Of a stretch of 64,000 nt of DNA, positions 19,718 to 28,874 are shown in pieces; within the stretch, counting starts at the first letter, position 1; each line of letters starts with the position of its first letter. Made by a program: the position numbers and the translations under genes. Location of the stretch: the NCBI RefSeq assembly GCF_014863355.1, contig NZ_JACZEP010000002.1, positions 124,001 through 188,000 of the forward strand, written 5' to 3'. The stretch is from Aminobacter carboxidus (GTDB lineage: Bacteria > Pseudomonadota > Alphaproteobacteria > Rhizobiales > Rhizobiaceae). The notes beneath the pieces were generated by a model, which had not been told where the DNA came from, made no database searches, and was given only the letters and a program-made list of their open reading frames with translations.

Positions 19718-19737
19718 GCCCCGGCGAATGCCGGGGC
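19718..19737 (-). terminator. Hairpin downstream of infC
   Basis: A perfect 8-bp stem GCCCCGGC / GCCGGGGC with a GAAT loop lies 40 nt past the infC stop and 70 nt before the methyltransferase start. The minus-strand tail is only moderately T-rich (CATTCTTCC). It may terminate or stabilise the infC message. Confidence 0.5.
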
Positions 19738-19777
19738 AGAAGTGCATCGCGCGTCCCGTTGGCCGCGCAAAGCGGCA

Positions 19778-20314
19778 TCAACGTGGCGCGAGCACCATCA
19801 TCATCTGGCGGCCTTCGAGCTTGGGCTCGGCTTCGACCTTGGCGATGGTGGCGGTTTCCTCACGAACCTTGTTGAGGAGCTGCATGCCGAGTTCCATATG
19901 CGCCATTTCGCGGCCACGGAAGCGCAGCGTCAGCTTGACCTTGTCGCCTTCCTCGAAGAAGCGGCGGACCGCCTTCATCTTGGTCTCGTAGTCATGGCTG
20001 TCGATGTTCGGGCGCATCTTGATCTCCTTGATCTCGATGACCTTCTGGTTCTTGCGCGCCTCGGCCGCCTTCTTCTGGTTGGCGTATTTCAGCTTGCCGA
20101 GGTCAAGGATCTTGACGACGGGCGGCGTGGCGTTGGGGGAAATTTCTACGAGATCGAGGCCTGCCTCTTCGGCGGCCAGGAGTGCGTCGTTGATGGAAAC
20201 ATCGCCTCGGTTGGAACCGTCGACGTCGATCAGCTGGACCCGGGGAACCCGGATGTCACGGTTGGAACGCGGGCCGTCCTTGGTAGGCGCGGCTGCTTTA
20301 AAAGGTCTGCGAAT
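19778..20314 (-). CDS. infC: Translation initiation factor IF-3 (ATT start codon)
   Basis: The frame encodes a 178-residue IF-3. The N-terminal domain contains [18 protein letters not shown] and [20 protein letters not shown]. The C-terminal domain contains [18 protein letters not shown] and ends [10 protein letters not shown]-3 binds the 30S subunit and enforces correct start-codon choice. There is no ATG, GTG or TTG giving a full N-terminal domain; the first internal ATG (20017) would remove more than half the protein. An ATT at 20314 with GAGGAG 9 nt upstream gives the family length. E. coli infC also starts with a rare ATT-type codon, which IF-3 itself discriminates against for autoregulation; the same is inferred here. 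Confidence 0.96.
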   Translation of the reverse strand: MRRPFKAAAPTKDGPRSNRDIRVPRVQLIDVDGSNRGDVSINDALLAAEEAGLDLVEISPNATPPVVKILDLGKLKYANQKKAAEARKNQKVIEIKEIKMRPNIDSHDYETKMKAVRRFFEEGDKVKLTLRFRGREMAHMELGMQLLNKVREETATIAKVEAEPKLEGRQMMMVLAPR

Positions 20315-20435
20315 GGTCGTGGTCTCCTCGAGCCATTGACGTTGTTGAATGTCTGACGCGCCAATGTGGGTAGCGCGCGGGCGAAGTCAATAACACAGCA
20401 CTCGCAACAAATCACCTGCTTGTGCGCATGCTAAC

Positions 20436-20462
20436 TGCCCCAAAAGAACGATTCTTGGGGCA
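20436..20462. other. Inverted repeat in the infC / hydrolase divergent spacer
   Basis: TGCCCCAA (20436-20443) and TTGGGGCA (20455-20462) form a perfect 8-bp inverted repeat around an 11-nt centre. It lies in the 199-bp spacer between infC (leftward) and the alpha/beta hydrolase (rightward). It could be an operator or a hairpin in the infC leader; no T-run follows. Nothing else notable was seen in this spacer. Confidence 0.4.
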
Positions 20463-20513
20463 CTTTCCGCATCAGGCCGGCTGTGCCACAAGTCCCTGCC
20501 AAGGGGATTTGAG

Positions 20514-21287
20514 ATGACTGCAAGCGCACCAGAGTTCATCGACGTCGGCGGGATCAGCATCGCCTTGCGTCATCAGGCCGGCGCCTCGCCGGGCGTCGTC
20601 TGGCTCGGCGGCTACAAATCCGACATGCTCGGCACCAAGGCCGAGACGCTAGGCGGCTGGGCAGCAGGCGAAGGTCGCGCCTTCCTGCGCCACGACTACT
20701 CGGGTCACGGTGAAAGCGGTGGCGCCTTCGCCGACGGCACGATCTCGAAATGGCTGGGCGAGAGCCTTGCCGTGTTCCGCCAGTTCACGACAGGGCCGCA
20801 GGTGCTGGTCGGCTCGTCGATGGGCGCGTGGATCGCGCTGCGCATGAATGCCGAGCTCAACGCCGCAGGCGAGGGCAACCGCGTCGCCGGGCTCGTGCTG
20901 CTTGCGCCGGCGGCCGATTTCACCGCCGAATTGATAGAGCCTGAACTGACCGAGGCGCAGCGCCGGGACCTTGCCGAGCAGGGCTATTTCGAGGAGCCGT
21001 CGCAATATTCGCCGGAGCCCTACATCTACACCCGTGCGCTGATCGAAGACGGACGGAAGAACCTGGTCATGACAGGGCCGATCCATACGCACTGTCCGGT
21101 ACACATCATCCAGGGTCTTGCCGACCCCGACGTGCCGCACAGCCACGCACTCAAGCTGATGAGCCTGTTGCCCGCCGACGACGCGACGCTGTCGCTGGTG
21201 CCGCACGGCGATCACCGCCTGTCGCGGCCGGAGGACCTAGAGCTGTTGACACGCGCGGTCGGCGAAACCATCGCGCGGGTTGGCTGA
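20514..21287 (+). CDS. Alpha/beta hydrolase (ABHD10-like serine hydrolase)
   Basis: The 257-residue protein has an alpha/beta-hydrolase fold: WLGGYKSDMLGTKA near the oxyanion region, RHDYSGHGESGG, the nucleophile elbow VGSSMGAW (Ser about residue 102), an acid region IIQGLADPDVPHSHA and the catalytic His in VPHGDHRLS. This order resembles ABHD10/acyl-protein thioesterase-like enzymes. The ATG at 20514 is preceded by AGGGGA. It is followed 4 nt later by a BenE-type transporter, so the two are likely co-transcribed. The substrate is unknown; a carboxylester or thioester is likely. Confidence 0.85.
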   Translation: MTASAPEFIDVGGISIALRHQAGASPGVVWLGGYKSDMLGTKAETLGGWAAGEGRAFLRHDYSGHGESGGAFADGTISKWLGESLAVFRQFTTGPQVLVGSSMGAWIALRMNAELNAAGEGNRVAGLVLLAPAADFTAELIEPELTEAQRRDLAEQGYFEEPSQYSPEPYIYTRALIEDGRKNLVMTGPIHTHCPVHIIQGLADPDVPHSHALKLMSLLPADDATLSLVPHGDHRLSRPEDLELLTRAVGETIARVG

Positions 21288-21291
21288 ACCG

Positions 21292-22434
21292 ATGCGCATC
21301 TCGATCCCGATTTCGGCCTTCGTCGCCGCCATCGTCGGCTTCGGCAGCACGCTCGCCATCATCGTCGCCGCCGCCGACGCCGTGGGCGCAACGCAGATCC
21401 AGACCGCAAGCTGGGTCACCGCCATCTGCCTGGCCATGGCTTTCGAGACGGCCTGGCTGTCTTGGCGAACGAAGATGCCGGTTATCTCGGCATGGTCGAC
21501 GCCGGGCGCCGCGCTGATCGCTGCCAGCAGCGGCTTCACCATCAACGAGGCCGTCGGTGCATTCCTGGTTGCCGGCGTGCTCTTGGTGCTGACCGGGCTG
21601 ATCAAGCCGCTGACACAGCTGATCTCGCGCATCCCGGCCTCGGTGGCCTCGGGCATGCTGGCCGGTATCGTCGTCACCTTCGCCATCAATGCCGCCAAGG
21701 CGGTGCCCTCCGACCCGTGGCTGATCCTGCCGCTGATCGGCGCGTTTTTCCTGGTCCGGCTGTACAACCCAGCGCTGTCGGTGCTGGTGGTGCTGGTCGG
21801 CGGCGGGCTGGCGGCATTCCTCACCGGCCGTGTCGGCAACCTGCCCGTACCGGAATTGTCGACGCTGACGCTGATCGCGCCAGAGTTCACGCTGACCGCT
21901 ACCATAGGCCTGGCGCTGCCGCTCTACCTCGTCACCATGGCCTCGCAGAACCTGTCGGGCCTCGCCGTGCTGCGTGCCGCGGGCTATAATCCCGAACCCG
22001 GCCCGCTGATCGGGGTCACCGGGCTGTTTTCGGTGTTGTCGGCTCCGTTCGGCGCCTCGACCACCAACCTGGCCGCGATCTCGGCCGCGATCTGCACCGG
22101 CCCCGATGTGCATCCCGACATGAAGGAACGCTGGAAGACCGGGCCGTTCTATGCGCTTGCCTATCTGGTCTTCGCCGCTTTCGGCGCGTCGCTGGTGGCG
22201 GTGTTCGCCGTGCTGCCGCCGAGCCTGATCGTGCTGGTGGCGGGGCTGGGGCTGGTTTCGTCGCTGGCCAATGCACTCGCCATTGCACTCAAGGACGAGC
22301 ATCATCGCATGGCGGCGACGATCGCCTTCGTGGTCACCGCCTCGGGGCTGACGCTGCTCGGCATCGGCTCGGCTTTTTGGGGGCTGGTCGCCGGGCTTGT
22401 CGTGCTGGTGCTCGAGAGCCTCAAAAAAGGCTAG
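21292..22434 (+). CDS. Benzoate/H+ symporter family transporter (BenE)
   Basis: The 380-residue polytopic inner-membrane protein starts MRISIPISAFVAAIVGFGST. It has about 11-12 hydrophobic segments with BenE-family features: TKMPVISAWSTPGAALIAA early and NLSGLAVLRAAGYNPEPGP mid-protein, followed by SAPFGASTTNLAAISAAICT. BenE imports aromatic acids with protons in Acinetobacter. No benzoate catabolic genes are in the window, so the substrate is unproven. The ATG at 21292 is chosen over an upstream TTG; it begins 4 nt after the hydrolase stop. Confidence 0.9.
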   Translation: MRISIPISAFVAAIVGFGSTLAIIVAAADAVGATQIQTASWVTAICLAMAFETAWLSWRTKMPVISAWSTPGAALIAASSGFTINEAVGAFLVAGVLLVLTGLIKPLTQLISRIPASVASGMLAGIVVTFAINAAKAVPSDPWLILPLIGAFFLVRLYNPALSVLVVLVGGGLAAFLTGRVGNLPVPELSTLTLIAPEFTLTATIGLALPLYLVTMASQNLSGLAVLRAAGYNPEPGPLIGVTGLFSVLSAPFGASTTNLAAISAAICTGPDVHPDMKERWKTGPFYALAYLVFAAFGASLVAVFAVLPPSLIVLVAGLGLVSSLANALAIALKDEHHRMAATIAFVVTASGLTLLGIGSAFWGLVAGLVVLVLESLKKG

Positions 22435-22554
22435 GATTCGCAAGGCTTTGTCCGGTTTTGGCCGACACCGTCTTGAATCGCCATTTTTGCTTTCCCATGT
22501 CGTTTGGAGCAGCTTTTTCCCTGGCTGCCTCGAACAAAGGAACGGCAATCTACT

Positions 22555-22995
22555 ATGAACACGACTGCACTGATCCGTCCGGCCTGGACGCCGGCAACCA
22601 TCGCGTTGATGGTGATCGGCTTCATGGTGTTCTGGCCGCTCGGCCTCGCCATGCTTGCCTACATCATCTGGGGCGACCGGCTTGACGGTTTCAAGCGCGA
22701 CGTCAACCGTGCGACCGACGGCGTCTTCGCCGGCTGCCGCAAGGCTTCTTACCGGGCCAGCGCAAACACCGGCAACGTCGCCTTCGACGACTGGCGCGAG
22801 AAGGAACTCGAGCGCCTGAACGAAGAGCGTCGCAAGCTCGACGAGATGCGCGACGAATTCGACGCCTATGCCCGCGAACTGCGCCGGGCCAAGGACCAGG
22901 ACGACTTCGACCGCTTCATGGCCAACCGCCACAAGCCGACGGCCCCGACCGTTACGCCCAAGAAGGGCGGCAAGTCGGGCCTGCTTGACGACTGA
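22555..22995 (+). CDS. DUF2852 domain membrane protein
   Basis: The 146-residue protein has a tryptophan/proline-containing hydrophobic segment (about residues 13-42, with ALMVIGFMVFWPLGLAMLAY). A charged, probably coiled-coil region follows (EKELERLNEERRKLDEMRDEF, about 80-105), and the C-terminal tail is Lys-rich. This matches the alphaproteobacterial DUF2852 family, single- or double-pass proteins of unknown role. The ATG at 22555 follows a weak AAAGGAA site. A 10-bp hairpin terminator follows, so it is likely monocistronic. Confidence 0.85.
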   Translation: MNTTALIRPAWTPATIALMVIGFMVFWPLGLAMLAYIIWGDRLDGFKRDVNRATDGVFAGCRKASYRASANTGNVAFDDWREKELERLNEERRKLDEMRDEFDAYARELRRAKDQDDFDRFMANRHKPTAPTVTPKKGGKSGLLDD

Positions 22996-23030
22996 GGCCA
23001 ACCGAACCGTTGCCCGAACCGTTGAATGCT

Positions 23031-23056
23031 AACGGCGCCGTGAACGCGGCGCCGTT
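23031..23056 (+). terminator. Terminator after the DUF2852 gene
   Basis: A perfect 10-bp stem, AACGGCGCCG / CGGCGCCGTT, with a 6-nt loop is followed by TCTATTG. Just before it, the 11-bp sequence CCGAACCGTTG is repeated directly at 23002-23012 and 23014-23024. A GC-rich hairpin with short T-run suggests an intrinsic terminator. Confidence 0.7.
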
Positions 23057-23098
23057 TCTATTGCGCCGATGTCACTCGAATCATCTAGTCTCGCCACC

Positions 23099-23857
23099 AT
23101 GTCCTTTGGCTTCTTCCGCAAGCTGACCAAGCCGGCGCCGGCACCCGTCCTGGAACGGGATCATGTCGTTGCCGGACGCACGCTGCCGCTCAGGATCGTC
23201 GAGAACGACCGGGCACGTCGGCTGACGCTGCGCATCGACGCCGGCGGCCGCGGCCTGCGGATTACCGTGCCGCCCGGCCTGCGCCAGGGCGAGGTCGACC
23301 GTTTCCTCGACCGTCACCAGGGTTGGCTCGAACAGCGACTTGCCAAGGTGCCGGACCGGCCACAGGTGCGACCCGGCATCAAGATCCCCATTCGCGGCAC
23401 CCCCCATCTGATCGTCCATGAGGGCGGTACGCGCGGCACCGTGCGCCAGTCGCAGGACGAAAACGGGCCGACGCTCGTTGTTTACGGCGACCGGAAGCAC
23501 CTGCCACGCCGCATCGCCGACTTCCTCAAGCGAGAAGCCAAGCGCGACATCGAGGCGATGGTGGCCAGGCACTGCGAGGCCGCCGGCCGCCGCGCCAAGG
23601 CGATCCGCTTCCGCGACACGACCAGCCGCTGGGGCTCCTGCACCTCGGATGGCGTGCTGTCGTTCTCCTGGCGCATCATGATGGCGCCGACGCCCGTCAT
23701 CAATTACCTCGTCGCCCACGAGGTCGCGCATCTCAGAGAGATGAACCACGGCCCGAAATTCTGGAAACTGTGCGAAGAACTCTGCCCCGACACCGAGCGC
23801 TGCAAGGCCTGGCTCAAGCGCAATGGCGGTGCACTGCAGGCGATCGTTTTCGAATGA
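23099..23857 (+). CDS. SprT/YgjP-like zinc metallopeptidase (DUF45, M48-related)
   Basis: The 252-residue protein matches the YgjP-like metallopeptidase family: an N-terminal beta-rich part with RLTLRIDAGGRGLRITVPPG, the SRWGSCTSDGVLSFSWRI hallmark (about 176-193), and the zinc site HEVAH at 207-211 with a third ligand His217 in MNHGPKFW. Such soluble proteins are predicted zinc proteases of poorly known function. Two ATGs are possible (23069 or 23099) and neither has a clear ribosome site; the second gives a more family-like N terminus. Confidence 0.85.
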   Translation: MSFGFFRKLTKPAPAPVLERDHVVAGRTLPLRIVENDRARRLTLRIDAGGRGLRITVPPGLRQGEVDRFLDRHQGWLEQRLAKVPDRPQVRPGIKIPIRGTPHLIVHEGGTRGTVRQSQDENGPTLVVYGDRKHLPRRIADFLKREAKRDIEAMVARHCEAAGRRAKAIRFRDTTSRWGSCTSDGVLSFSWRIMMAPTPVINYLVAHEVAHLREMNHGPKFWKLCEELCPDTERCKAWLKRNGGALQAIVFE

Positions 23858-23895
23858 GGGAGTAGCGCTCCCCGAGCCAGCCTCGTCGCCATCCA

Positions 23896-24807
23896 CTATT
23901 TGCTACTCACTATTCGCTGCTCGCCCCTCAACCACGCCTCCATGAAATCCAAGAACACCTGCACACGGGGCGAGCGGAAGCGTCCCTTGGGCATCAGGCA
24001 CCAGAGCGAGATCGTATCCGAGCGGTTGATGTCTCCAAGGATCTCGACGAGCCGCCCCTCGCGCACAGCCTGGCCGACGACGAAATCGGCGAGGCGGACG
24101 ATGCCGTGGCCCTCGATCGCAAGGTCGAACAACATGCCGACATTGTCGCAACTGAAATTGCCCGAGGGCTGGAAGCGCACGACACCGTTTTCGCTCGCCA
24201 GCGGCCATGTCGTCGGTGCCGACTGACCCGAAAGCGGGATGCAGTTGTGGCCCGCGAGGTCGGCGGCTGAGCGCGGCGTGCCGGCGCGTGTCAGATAGGA
24301 AGGCGCAGCACAGATCAGGCGGCGCCCCTCGGCCAGCTGGCGTACCACCATGTCGGAGCCCGATGTCGGGCTGCCGCGGATGACGATATCGACCTGCTCG
24401 GCGACGGGGTCAATCAGCCGGTCGGTCAGGGTCAGGTCGACCGAAACCTCGGGATAGCGCCTGAGGAACTCCGGCACCGCATGAAGCAAGGTCTGCCTGG
24501 CAAAGCCGGTGCTGGAATTGACGCGCAGCAGCCCCTTCGGCTTCGCCCGCGCGGACTGGACATCGGCCTCGGCCAGGTCGATGAGTTCGAGCACTTCGCG
24601 TGCCCGCTCAAGGAACTGCGATCCCTCTGAGGTCAGCGCCAGCCGGCGCGTCGTGCGCGTCAGAAGCCGGACGCCAAGCCTGTCTTCAAGACGCGACACA
24701 AGTTTTGAGAGCGCCGACGGCGTGACGCGCAGATCTTCGGCCGCCTTGGCGAAGGAGCCCTGGTCGACGACGCGCACAAACGCCTTCATATCATCCGATG
24801 AAGCCAT
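23896..24807 (-). CDS. LysR family transcriptional regulator
   Basis: The 303-residue protein has the N-terminal winged helix-turn-helix (MKAFVRVVDQGSFAKAAEDL, then SALSKLVSRLEDRLGVRLL) and a periplasmic-binding-protein-like effector domain beginning near GLLRVNSSTGFARQ. It resembles the CrgA/DsdC-like LysR branch controlling oxidoreductase or efflux genes. No typical divergent target gene is present: the next gene rightward is trpF, 289 bp away. A near-perfect dyad (24808-24830) directly abuts its start codon and may be autoregulatory. The effector is unknown. Confidence 0.92.
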   Translation of the reverse strand: MASSDDMKAFVRVVDQGSFAKAAEDLRVTPSALSKLVSRLEDRLGVRLLTRTTRRLALTSEGSQFLERAREVLELIDLAEADVQSARAKPKGLLRVNSSTGFARQTLLHAVPEFLRRYPEVSVDLTLTDRLIDPVAEQVDIVIRGSPTSGSDMVVRQLAEGRRLICAAPSYLTRAGTPRSAADLAGHNCIPLSGQSAPTTWPLASENGVVRFQPSGNFSCDNVGMLFDLAIEGHGIVRLADFVVGQAVREGRLVEILGDINRSDTISLWCLMPKGRFRSPRVQVFLDFMEAWLRGEQRIVSSK

Positions 24808-24830
24808 ATTCGTGATCTCAAGTCATGAAT
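24808..24830. promoter_or_regulatory. Dyad abutting the LysR start codon, possible autoregulatory operator
   Basis: ATTCGTGA (24808-24815) and TCATGAAT (24823-24830) are inverted with one mismatch around a 7-bp centre. The dyad covers the would-be ribosome site of the LysR gene. The remaining 24831-25096 spacer holds a short open frame that overlaps trpF and is not supported, and nothing else distinctive. Confidence 0.35.
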
Positions 24831-25096
24831 GCATCGACAATCTAGCTGATTATGCGAATTCGTGGAAATGATAGTTCCTCGGCATGTCTTCACCGAGGAT
24901 CGGCCATGCATCCCGAACCGCCTGAATCAAGTCCGTCGTCCCGCAAGCCAATCGACCACGACCACTTCCGGGCGATCGCTGTAGATGAGCGCCGCAAGGC
25001 CATTTCTGGATCTGCCGGCGCTGTCAGTCACTGGCTGACGCTTGCGTTTCGCAAGCTGTTCTCGACTTCGCCGCCTTTTCGTGCCAATTCCGGCCC

Positions 25097-25756
25097 ATGG
25101 CACTCGACATCAAGATCTGCGGCCTCAGCACCGCCGAAACGTTCGACGCCGCGCTAAACAATGGCGCGAGCCATGTCGGCTTCATCTTCTTCGCCAAGAG
25201 CCCGCGCAACGTTTCACCTGAGCTAGCCGGGCGGCTGCGCGAGGCCGCGAAGGGCCGGGCGCAAGCAGTTGCCGTGACCGTCGATGCCAGTGACGCGTTC
25301 CTCGACGGGATCGTGGCGGCGGTTAAACCCGACATGCTGCAGTTGCACGGCAAGGAAACGCCCGAGCGCGTGGCCGAGGTCAAGGCGCGCTACGGCCTGC
25401 CCGTGATGAAGGCCTTTTCGATCCGCGAGGCAGCGGACTTGAACGCGATCGCAGCTTACGGCGGTGTCGCCGACCGGGTGCTTTTCGACGCCAAGCCGCC
25501 CGCAGGGTCCGAATTGCCCGGCGGCAATGGCGTTTCCTTCGACTGGCGGTTGCTGGCGGGCCTTGACGCCTCCGTCGATTACATGCTTTCCGGTGGCTTG
25601 AACGCCGCCAATATCGGCGACGCCCTCAGGCTCGCGAATCCGCCCGGCATCGACATTTCCTCGGGCGTGGAAAGCGCACCGGGCGTCAAGGAAGCGGCGC
25701 TGATCGAAAATTTCTTCAGGGCCGTCCGGGCAGCGAGCGACCGCAGCGCCGCCTGA
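25097..25756 (+). CDS. trpF: Phosphoribosylanthranilate isomerase
   Basis: TrpF (219 residues) isomerises phosphoribosylanthranilate in tryptophan synthesis. It is a TIM barrel with the catalytic cysteine in [10 protein letters not shown] (about residue 8), a catalytic Asp in [11 protein letters not shown], the FDAKPP loop with its substrate region, and the C-terminal phosphate sites MLSGGLN and [14 protein letters not shown]. It heads a trpF-trpB-trpA-accD-folC cluster, with trpB 28 bp downstream. No leader peptide with tandem Trp codons was seen upstream. Confidence 0.97.
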   Translation: MALDIKICGLSTAETFDAALNNGASHVGFIFFAKSPRNVSPELAGRLREAAKGRAQAVAVTVDASDAFLDGIVAAVKPDMLQLHGKETPERVAEVKARYGLPVMKAFSIREAADLNAIAAYGGVADRVLFDAKPPAGSELPGGNGVSFDWRLLAGLDASVDYMLSGGLNAANIGDALRLANPPGIDISSGVESAPGVKEAALIENFFRAVRAASDRSAA

Positions 25757-25784
25757 CCAGCCTCCAGCCGCAAGGAGATCGGCC

Positions 25785-27035
25785 ATGAACCAGCCGACTG
25801 AGCCCAATTCCTTCCGCACCGGTCCCGACGAGCAGGGCATGTTCGGCATTTTCGGCGGCCGCTTCGTCGCCGAGACGCTGATGCCGCTGATCCTCGACCT
25901 GCAGCGCCACTGGGACGAGGCCAAGAACGATCCGTCTTTCAAGGCCGAGTTGAGTGACCTGTCGACCCATTATGCCGGCCGGCCCTCCAAGCTCTATTAC
26001 GCCGAAGGCCTGACCCGCCATCTTCGTGACGTTTCCGCAGCGAAGGGCCTCGGCGGCGGCGCCAAGATCTATTTCAAGCGCGAGGACCTCAACCACACCG
26101 GCTCGCACAAGATCAACAACTGCCTCGGCCAGATCCTGCTTGCCAAGCGCATGGGCAAGACCCGCATCATCGCCGAAACAGGTGCCGGCCAGCATGGCGT
26201 GGCGTCGGCGACCGTCGCCGCCCGCTTCGGCTTCCCCTGTTTCGTCTATATGGGCGCCACCGACGTCGAGCGGCAAAAGCCCAACGTCTTCCGCATGAAG
26301 CTTTTGGGTGCCGAAGTGCGCCCGGTCAGTGCCGGCCACGGCACGTTGAAGGACGCCATGAACGAGGCGCTGCGCGACTGGGTCACCAATGTGCACGACA
26401 CCTACTATCTGATCGGCACCGCCGCCGGCCCGCACCCCTATCCGGAGCTCGTGCGTGACTTCCAGTCGGTGATCGGCACCGAGGCGCGCGCCCAGATCCT
26501 CGAACAGGAAGGGCGTTTGCCCGACATGATCGTCGCTGCCGTCGGTGGCGGCTCGAATGCGATTGGCCTGTTCCATCCCTTCCTCGACGACCGCAGCGTC
26601 AAGATCGTCGGCATCGAAGCCGGCGGCCGTGGCCTCGACGGCATCGAGCATTGCGCCTCGATGAGCGCCGGCAAGCCCGGCGTGCTGCACGGCAACCGCA
26701 CCTACCTGCTGCAGAACGACGATGGCCAGATCCTCGACGGCCACTCGATCTCGGCCGGTCTCGACTATCCCGGCGTCGGCCCCGAGCATTCGTGGCTGCG
26801 CGACAGCGGCCGGGTCGACTATGTGCCGATCCTCGACGACGAGGCGCTCGAGGCGTTCCAGCTGACCACCAAGGTCGAAGGCATCATCCCGGCACTCGAA
26901 TCCGCCCATGCCATTGCGCATGCGGTCAAGGTCGCGCCAACGATGGGCAAGGACAAGGTGATGATCGTCAACCTGTCGGGCCGCGGCGACAAGGACGTGC
27001 ATACGGTGGCCAAGATGCTGGGCATGGAGATCTGA
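25785..27035 (+). CDS. trpB: Tryptophan synthase beta chain
   Basis: TrpB (416 residues) condenses indole and serine using PLP. The PLP lysine lies in [16 protein letters not shown], the phosphate-binding glycine loop in [15 protein letters not shown], and the E-T-G-A-G-Q-H-G-V substrate loop in [14 protein letters not shown]. It starts [20 protein letters not shown] with an AAGGAG site upstream. TrpA starts 2 nt after its stop, ensuring coupled synthesis of the alpha2-beta2 complex. Confidence 0.98.
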   Translation: MNQPTEPNSFRTGPDEQGMFGIFGGRFVAETLMPLILDLQRHWDEAKNDPSFKAELSDLSTHYAGRPSKLYYAEGLTRHLRDVSAAKGLGGGAKIYFKREDLNHTGSHKINNCLGQILLAKRMGKTRIIAETGAGQHGVASATVAARFGFPCFVYMGATDVERQKPNVFRMKLLGAEVRPVSAGHGTLKDAMNEALRDWVTNVHDTYYLIGTAAGPHPYPELVRDFQSVIGTEARAQILEQEGRLPDMIVAAVGGGSNAIGLFHPFLDDRSVKIVGIEAGGRGLDGIEHCASMSAGKPGVLHGNRTYLLQNDDGQILDGHSISAGLDYPGVGPEHSWLRDSGRVDYVPILDDEALEAFQLTTKVEGIIPALESAHAIAHAVKVAPTMGKDKVMIVNLSGRGDKDVHTVAKMLGMEI

Positions 27036-27037
27036 TC

Positions 27038-27880
27038 ATGACGACCACCCGCATCGACCGCCGCATGGCGAAGCTGAAGGCCGAGGGACGCCCCGCACTG
27101 GTGACCTACTTCATGGGCGGCGACCCCGACTACGAGACCTCGCTGTCGATCATGAAGGCGCTGCCCAAGGCCGGCAGCGACATCATCGAGCTCGGCATGC
27201 CGTTTTCCGACCCGATGGCCGACGGCCCGGCGATCCAGGCTGCCGGCCTGCGCGCGCTGAAGGCTGGCCAGACACTGGCCAGGACACTTGAGATGGCGCG
27301 CGAATTCCGCGCCGGCGACAACGACACGCCGATCGTCATGATGGGCTACTACAACCCGATCTACATCTACGGCGTCGACCGCTTTCTCACCGACGCGGTC
27401 GCTTCCGGCATCGATGGCCTGATCATCGTCGACCTGCCGCCGGAGATGGACGCCGAGCTGTGCATCCCCGCACTCAAGGCCGGCATCAACTTCATCCGCC
27501 TGGCAACGCCGACGACCGACGACAAGCGCCTGCCCAAGGTGCTCGAGAACACGTCGGGCTTCGTCTATTATGTCTCGATGACCGGCATCACCGGATCGGC
27601 CCTTGCCGACACGTCAAAGGTCGCCGAGGCTGTCCGGCGCATCAAGTCGCATACCGACCTGCCCGTCTGCGTCGGCTTCGGCGTCAAGACCGCCGAGCAG
27701 GCACGCACCATCGGCGCATCGGCCGACGGCGTGGTTGTCGGCACGGCGATCGTCAATGCTGTTGCCAATGTCATCGGGCCAAAGGGCGAAAAGACCGCCG
27801 ATCCGGCCGAAGCCGTGGCAACGCTGGTCACCGGCTTGTCCCAAGGCGTTCGCGCCGCACGCCTTGCTCCCGCCCAATAA
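27038..27880 (+). CDS. trpA: Tryptophan synthase alpha chain
   Basis: TrpA (280 residues) cleaves indole-3-glycerol phosphate and channels indole to TrpB. Catalytic Glu and Asp lie in [14 protein letters not shown] and the IIVDLPPEM loop; the phosphate-binding [13 protein letters not shown] motif is near the C terminus. The ATG at 27038 is 2 nt past the trpB stop (TGATCATG), making translational coupling likely. The 36-bp gap to accD has no terminator. Confidence 0.98.
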   Translation: MTTTRIDRRMAKLKAEGRPALVTYFMGGDPDYETSLSIMKALPKAGSDIIELGMPFSDPMADGPAIQAAGLRALKAGQTLARTLEMAREFRAGDNDTPIVMMGYYNPIYIYGVDRFLTDAVASGIDGLIIVDLPPEMDAELCIPALKAGINFIRLATPTTDDKRLPKVLENTSGFVYYVSMTGITGSALADTSKVAEAVRRIKSHTDLPVCVGFGVKTAEQARTIGASADGVVVGTAIVNAVANVIGPKGEKTADPAEAVATLVTGLSQGVRAARLAPAQ

Positions 27881-27916
27881 ATACCCCATGTCCTGGGCTC
27901 GAAGAGGACCACTGCC

Positions 27917-28840
27917 ATGAACTGGATTACCAATTACGTCCGCCCCAAGATCAACTCGATGCTTGGCCGCCGGGAAATGCCCGACAATCTCTGGATCAAG
28001 GATCCCGAGAGCGGCGAGATGGTGTTCCACAAGGACCTCGAGGAAAACCAGTACGTCATCCCGTCCTCGGGCCATCACATGAAGATTTCGGCCAAGGAGC
28101 GGCTGCGCTTCTTCTTCGACGAAGGCCGCTACGAGCAGATCGACAATCCCAAGGTGATGGTCGACCCGCTCAAGTTCCGCGACGAGAAGCGTTATGTCGA
28201 CCGCCTGAAGGACGCCAGGACCAAGACCGGCATGGAAGACGCGATCCTGTCGGGTACCGGCAAGATCGAGGGCCTGCCCGTAGTCGTCGCCGTGCAGGAC
28301 TTCGCCTTCATGGGCGGTTCGCTCGGCATGGCCGCGGGCGACGCCATCATCCGCGCCTTCGAGGTCGCGCTCGAGAAGAAGCGGCCGATGATCCTGTTCG
28401 CCGCCTCCGGCGGCGCACGCATGCAGGAAGGCATCTTGTCGCTAATGCAGCTGCCGCGCACGACTGTCGCGGTCGACCGGCACAAGGAAGCCGGCCTGCC
28501 CTACATCGTGGTGCTGACCAACCCGACGACCGGTGGCGTGACCGCCTCCTATGCGATGCTGGGCGACGTGCATATCGCCGAGCCGGGCGCACTGATCGGC
28601 TTTGCCGGCCCACGCGTCATCGAGCAGACGATCCGCGAAAAGCTGCCCGAGGGCTTCCAGCGCTCGGAGTACCTGATGGACCACGGCATGGTCGACATGG
28701 TGGTGTCGCGGCTCGAAATGAAGTCGACGGTTGCCAACCTGCTCAAGATCCTGACCAAGGCGCCCGTGGCAGCCAAGGCTGTCGAAGCCGAGATCCTGCC
28801 GCCCGTCGTACCCGTACCGGAACGCCGCCCGCAGGCCTGA
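27917..28840 (+). CDS. accD: Acetyl-CoA carboxylase carboxyltransferase beta subunit, zinc ribbon cysteines absent
   Basis: AccD (307 residues) forms, with AccA, the carboxyltransferase that makes malonyl-CoA for fatty acids. The crotonase-like core is intact: [54 protein letters not shown] and the [12 protein letters not shown] loop. The N-terminal zone equivalent to the E. coli zinc ribbon (about residues 26-56) reads [18 protein letters not shown] and [10 protein letters not shown] and contains no cysteine, so it cannot bind zinc in the usual way. A degenerate ribbon is known or likely in related alphaproteobacteria. The gene lies between trpA and folC. Confidence 0.97.
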   Translation: MNWITNYVRPKINSMLGRREMPDNLWIKDPESGEMVFHKDLEENQYVIPSSGHHMKISAKERLRFFFDEGRYEQIDNPKVMVDPLKFRDEKRYVDRLKDARTKTGMEDAILSGTGKIEGLPVVVAVQDFAFMGGSLGMAAGDAIIRAFEVALEKKRPMILFAASGGARMQEGILSLMQLPRTTVAVDRHKEAGLPYIVVLTNPTTGGVTASYAMLGDVHIAEPGALIGFAGPRVIEQTIREKLPEGFQRSEYLMDHGMVDMVVSRLEMKSTVANLLKILTKAPVAAKAVEAEILPPVVPVPERRPQA

Positions 28841-28874
28841 TCCGACGCAGCAGCGTAGCGCCCGAGGAAATGCC

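Noticed and set aside
24808-25096. Trp leader peptide or attenuator before trpF
   Set aside because: No short frame with tandem Trp codons followed by alternative hairpins was found.
24852-25157. Short plus-strand open frame before trpF, with an ATG at 24906 behind a GAGGATC site
   Set aside because: It ends 60 nt inside trpF, the tail is clearly the out-of-frame trpF start, and it resembles no family. A tiny peptide cannot be excluded, but there is no support.
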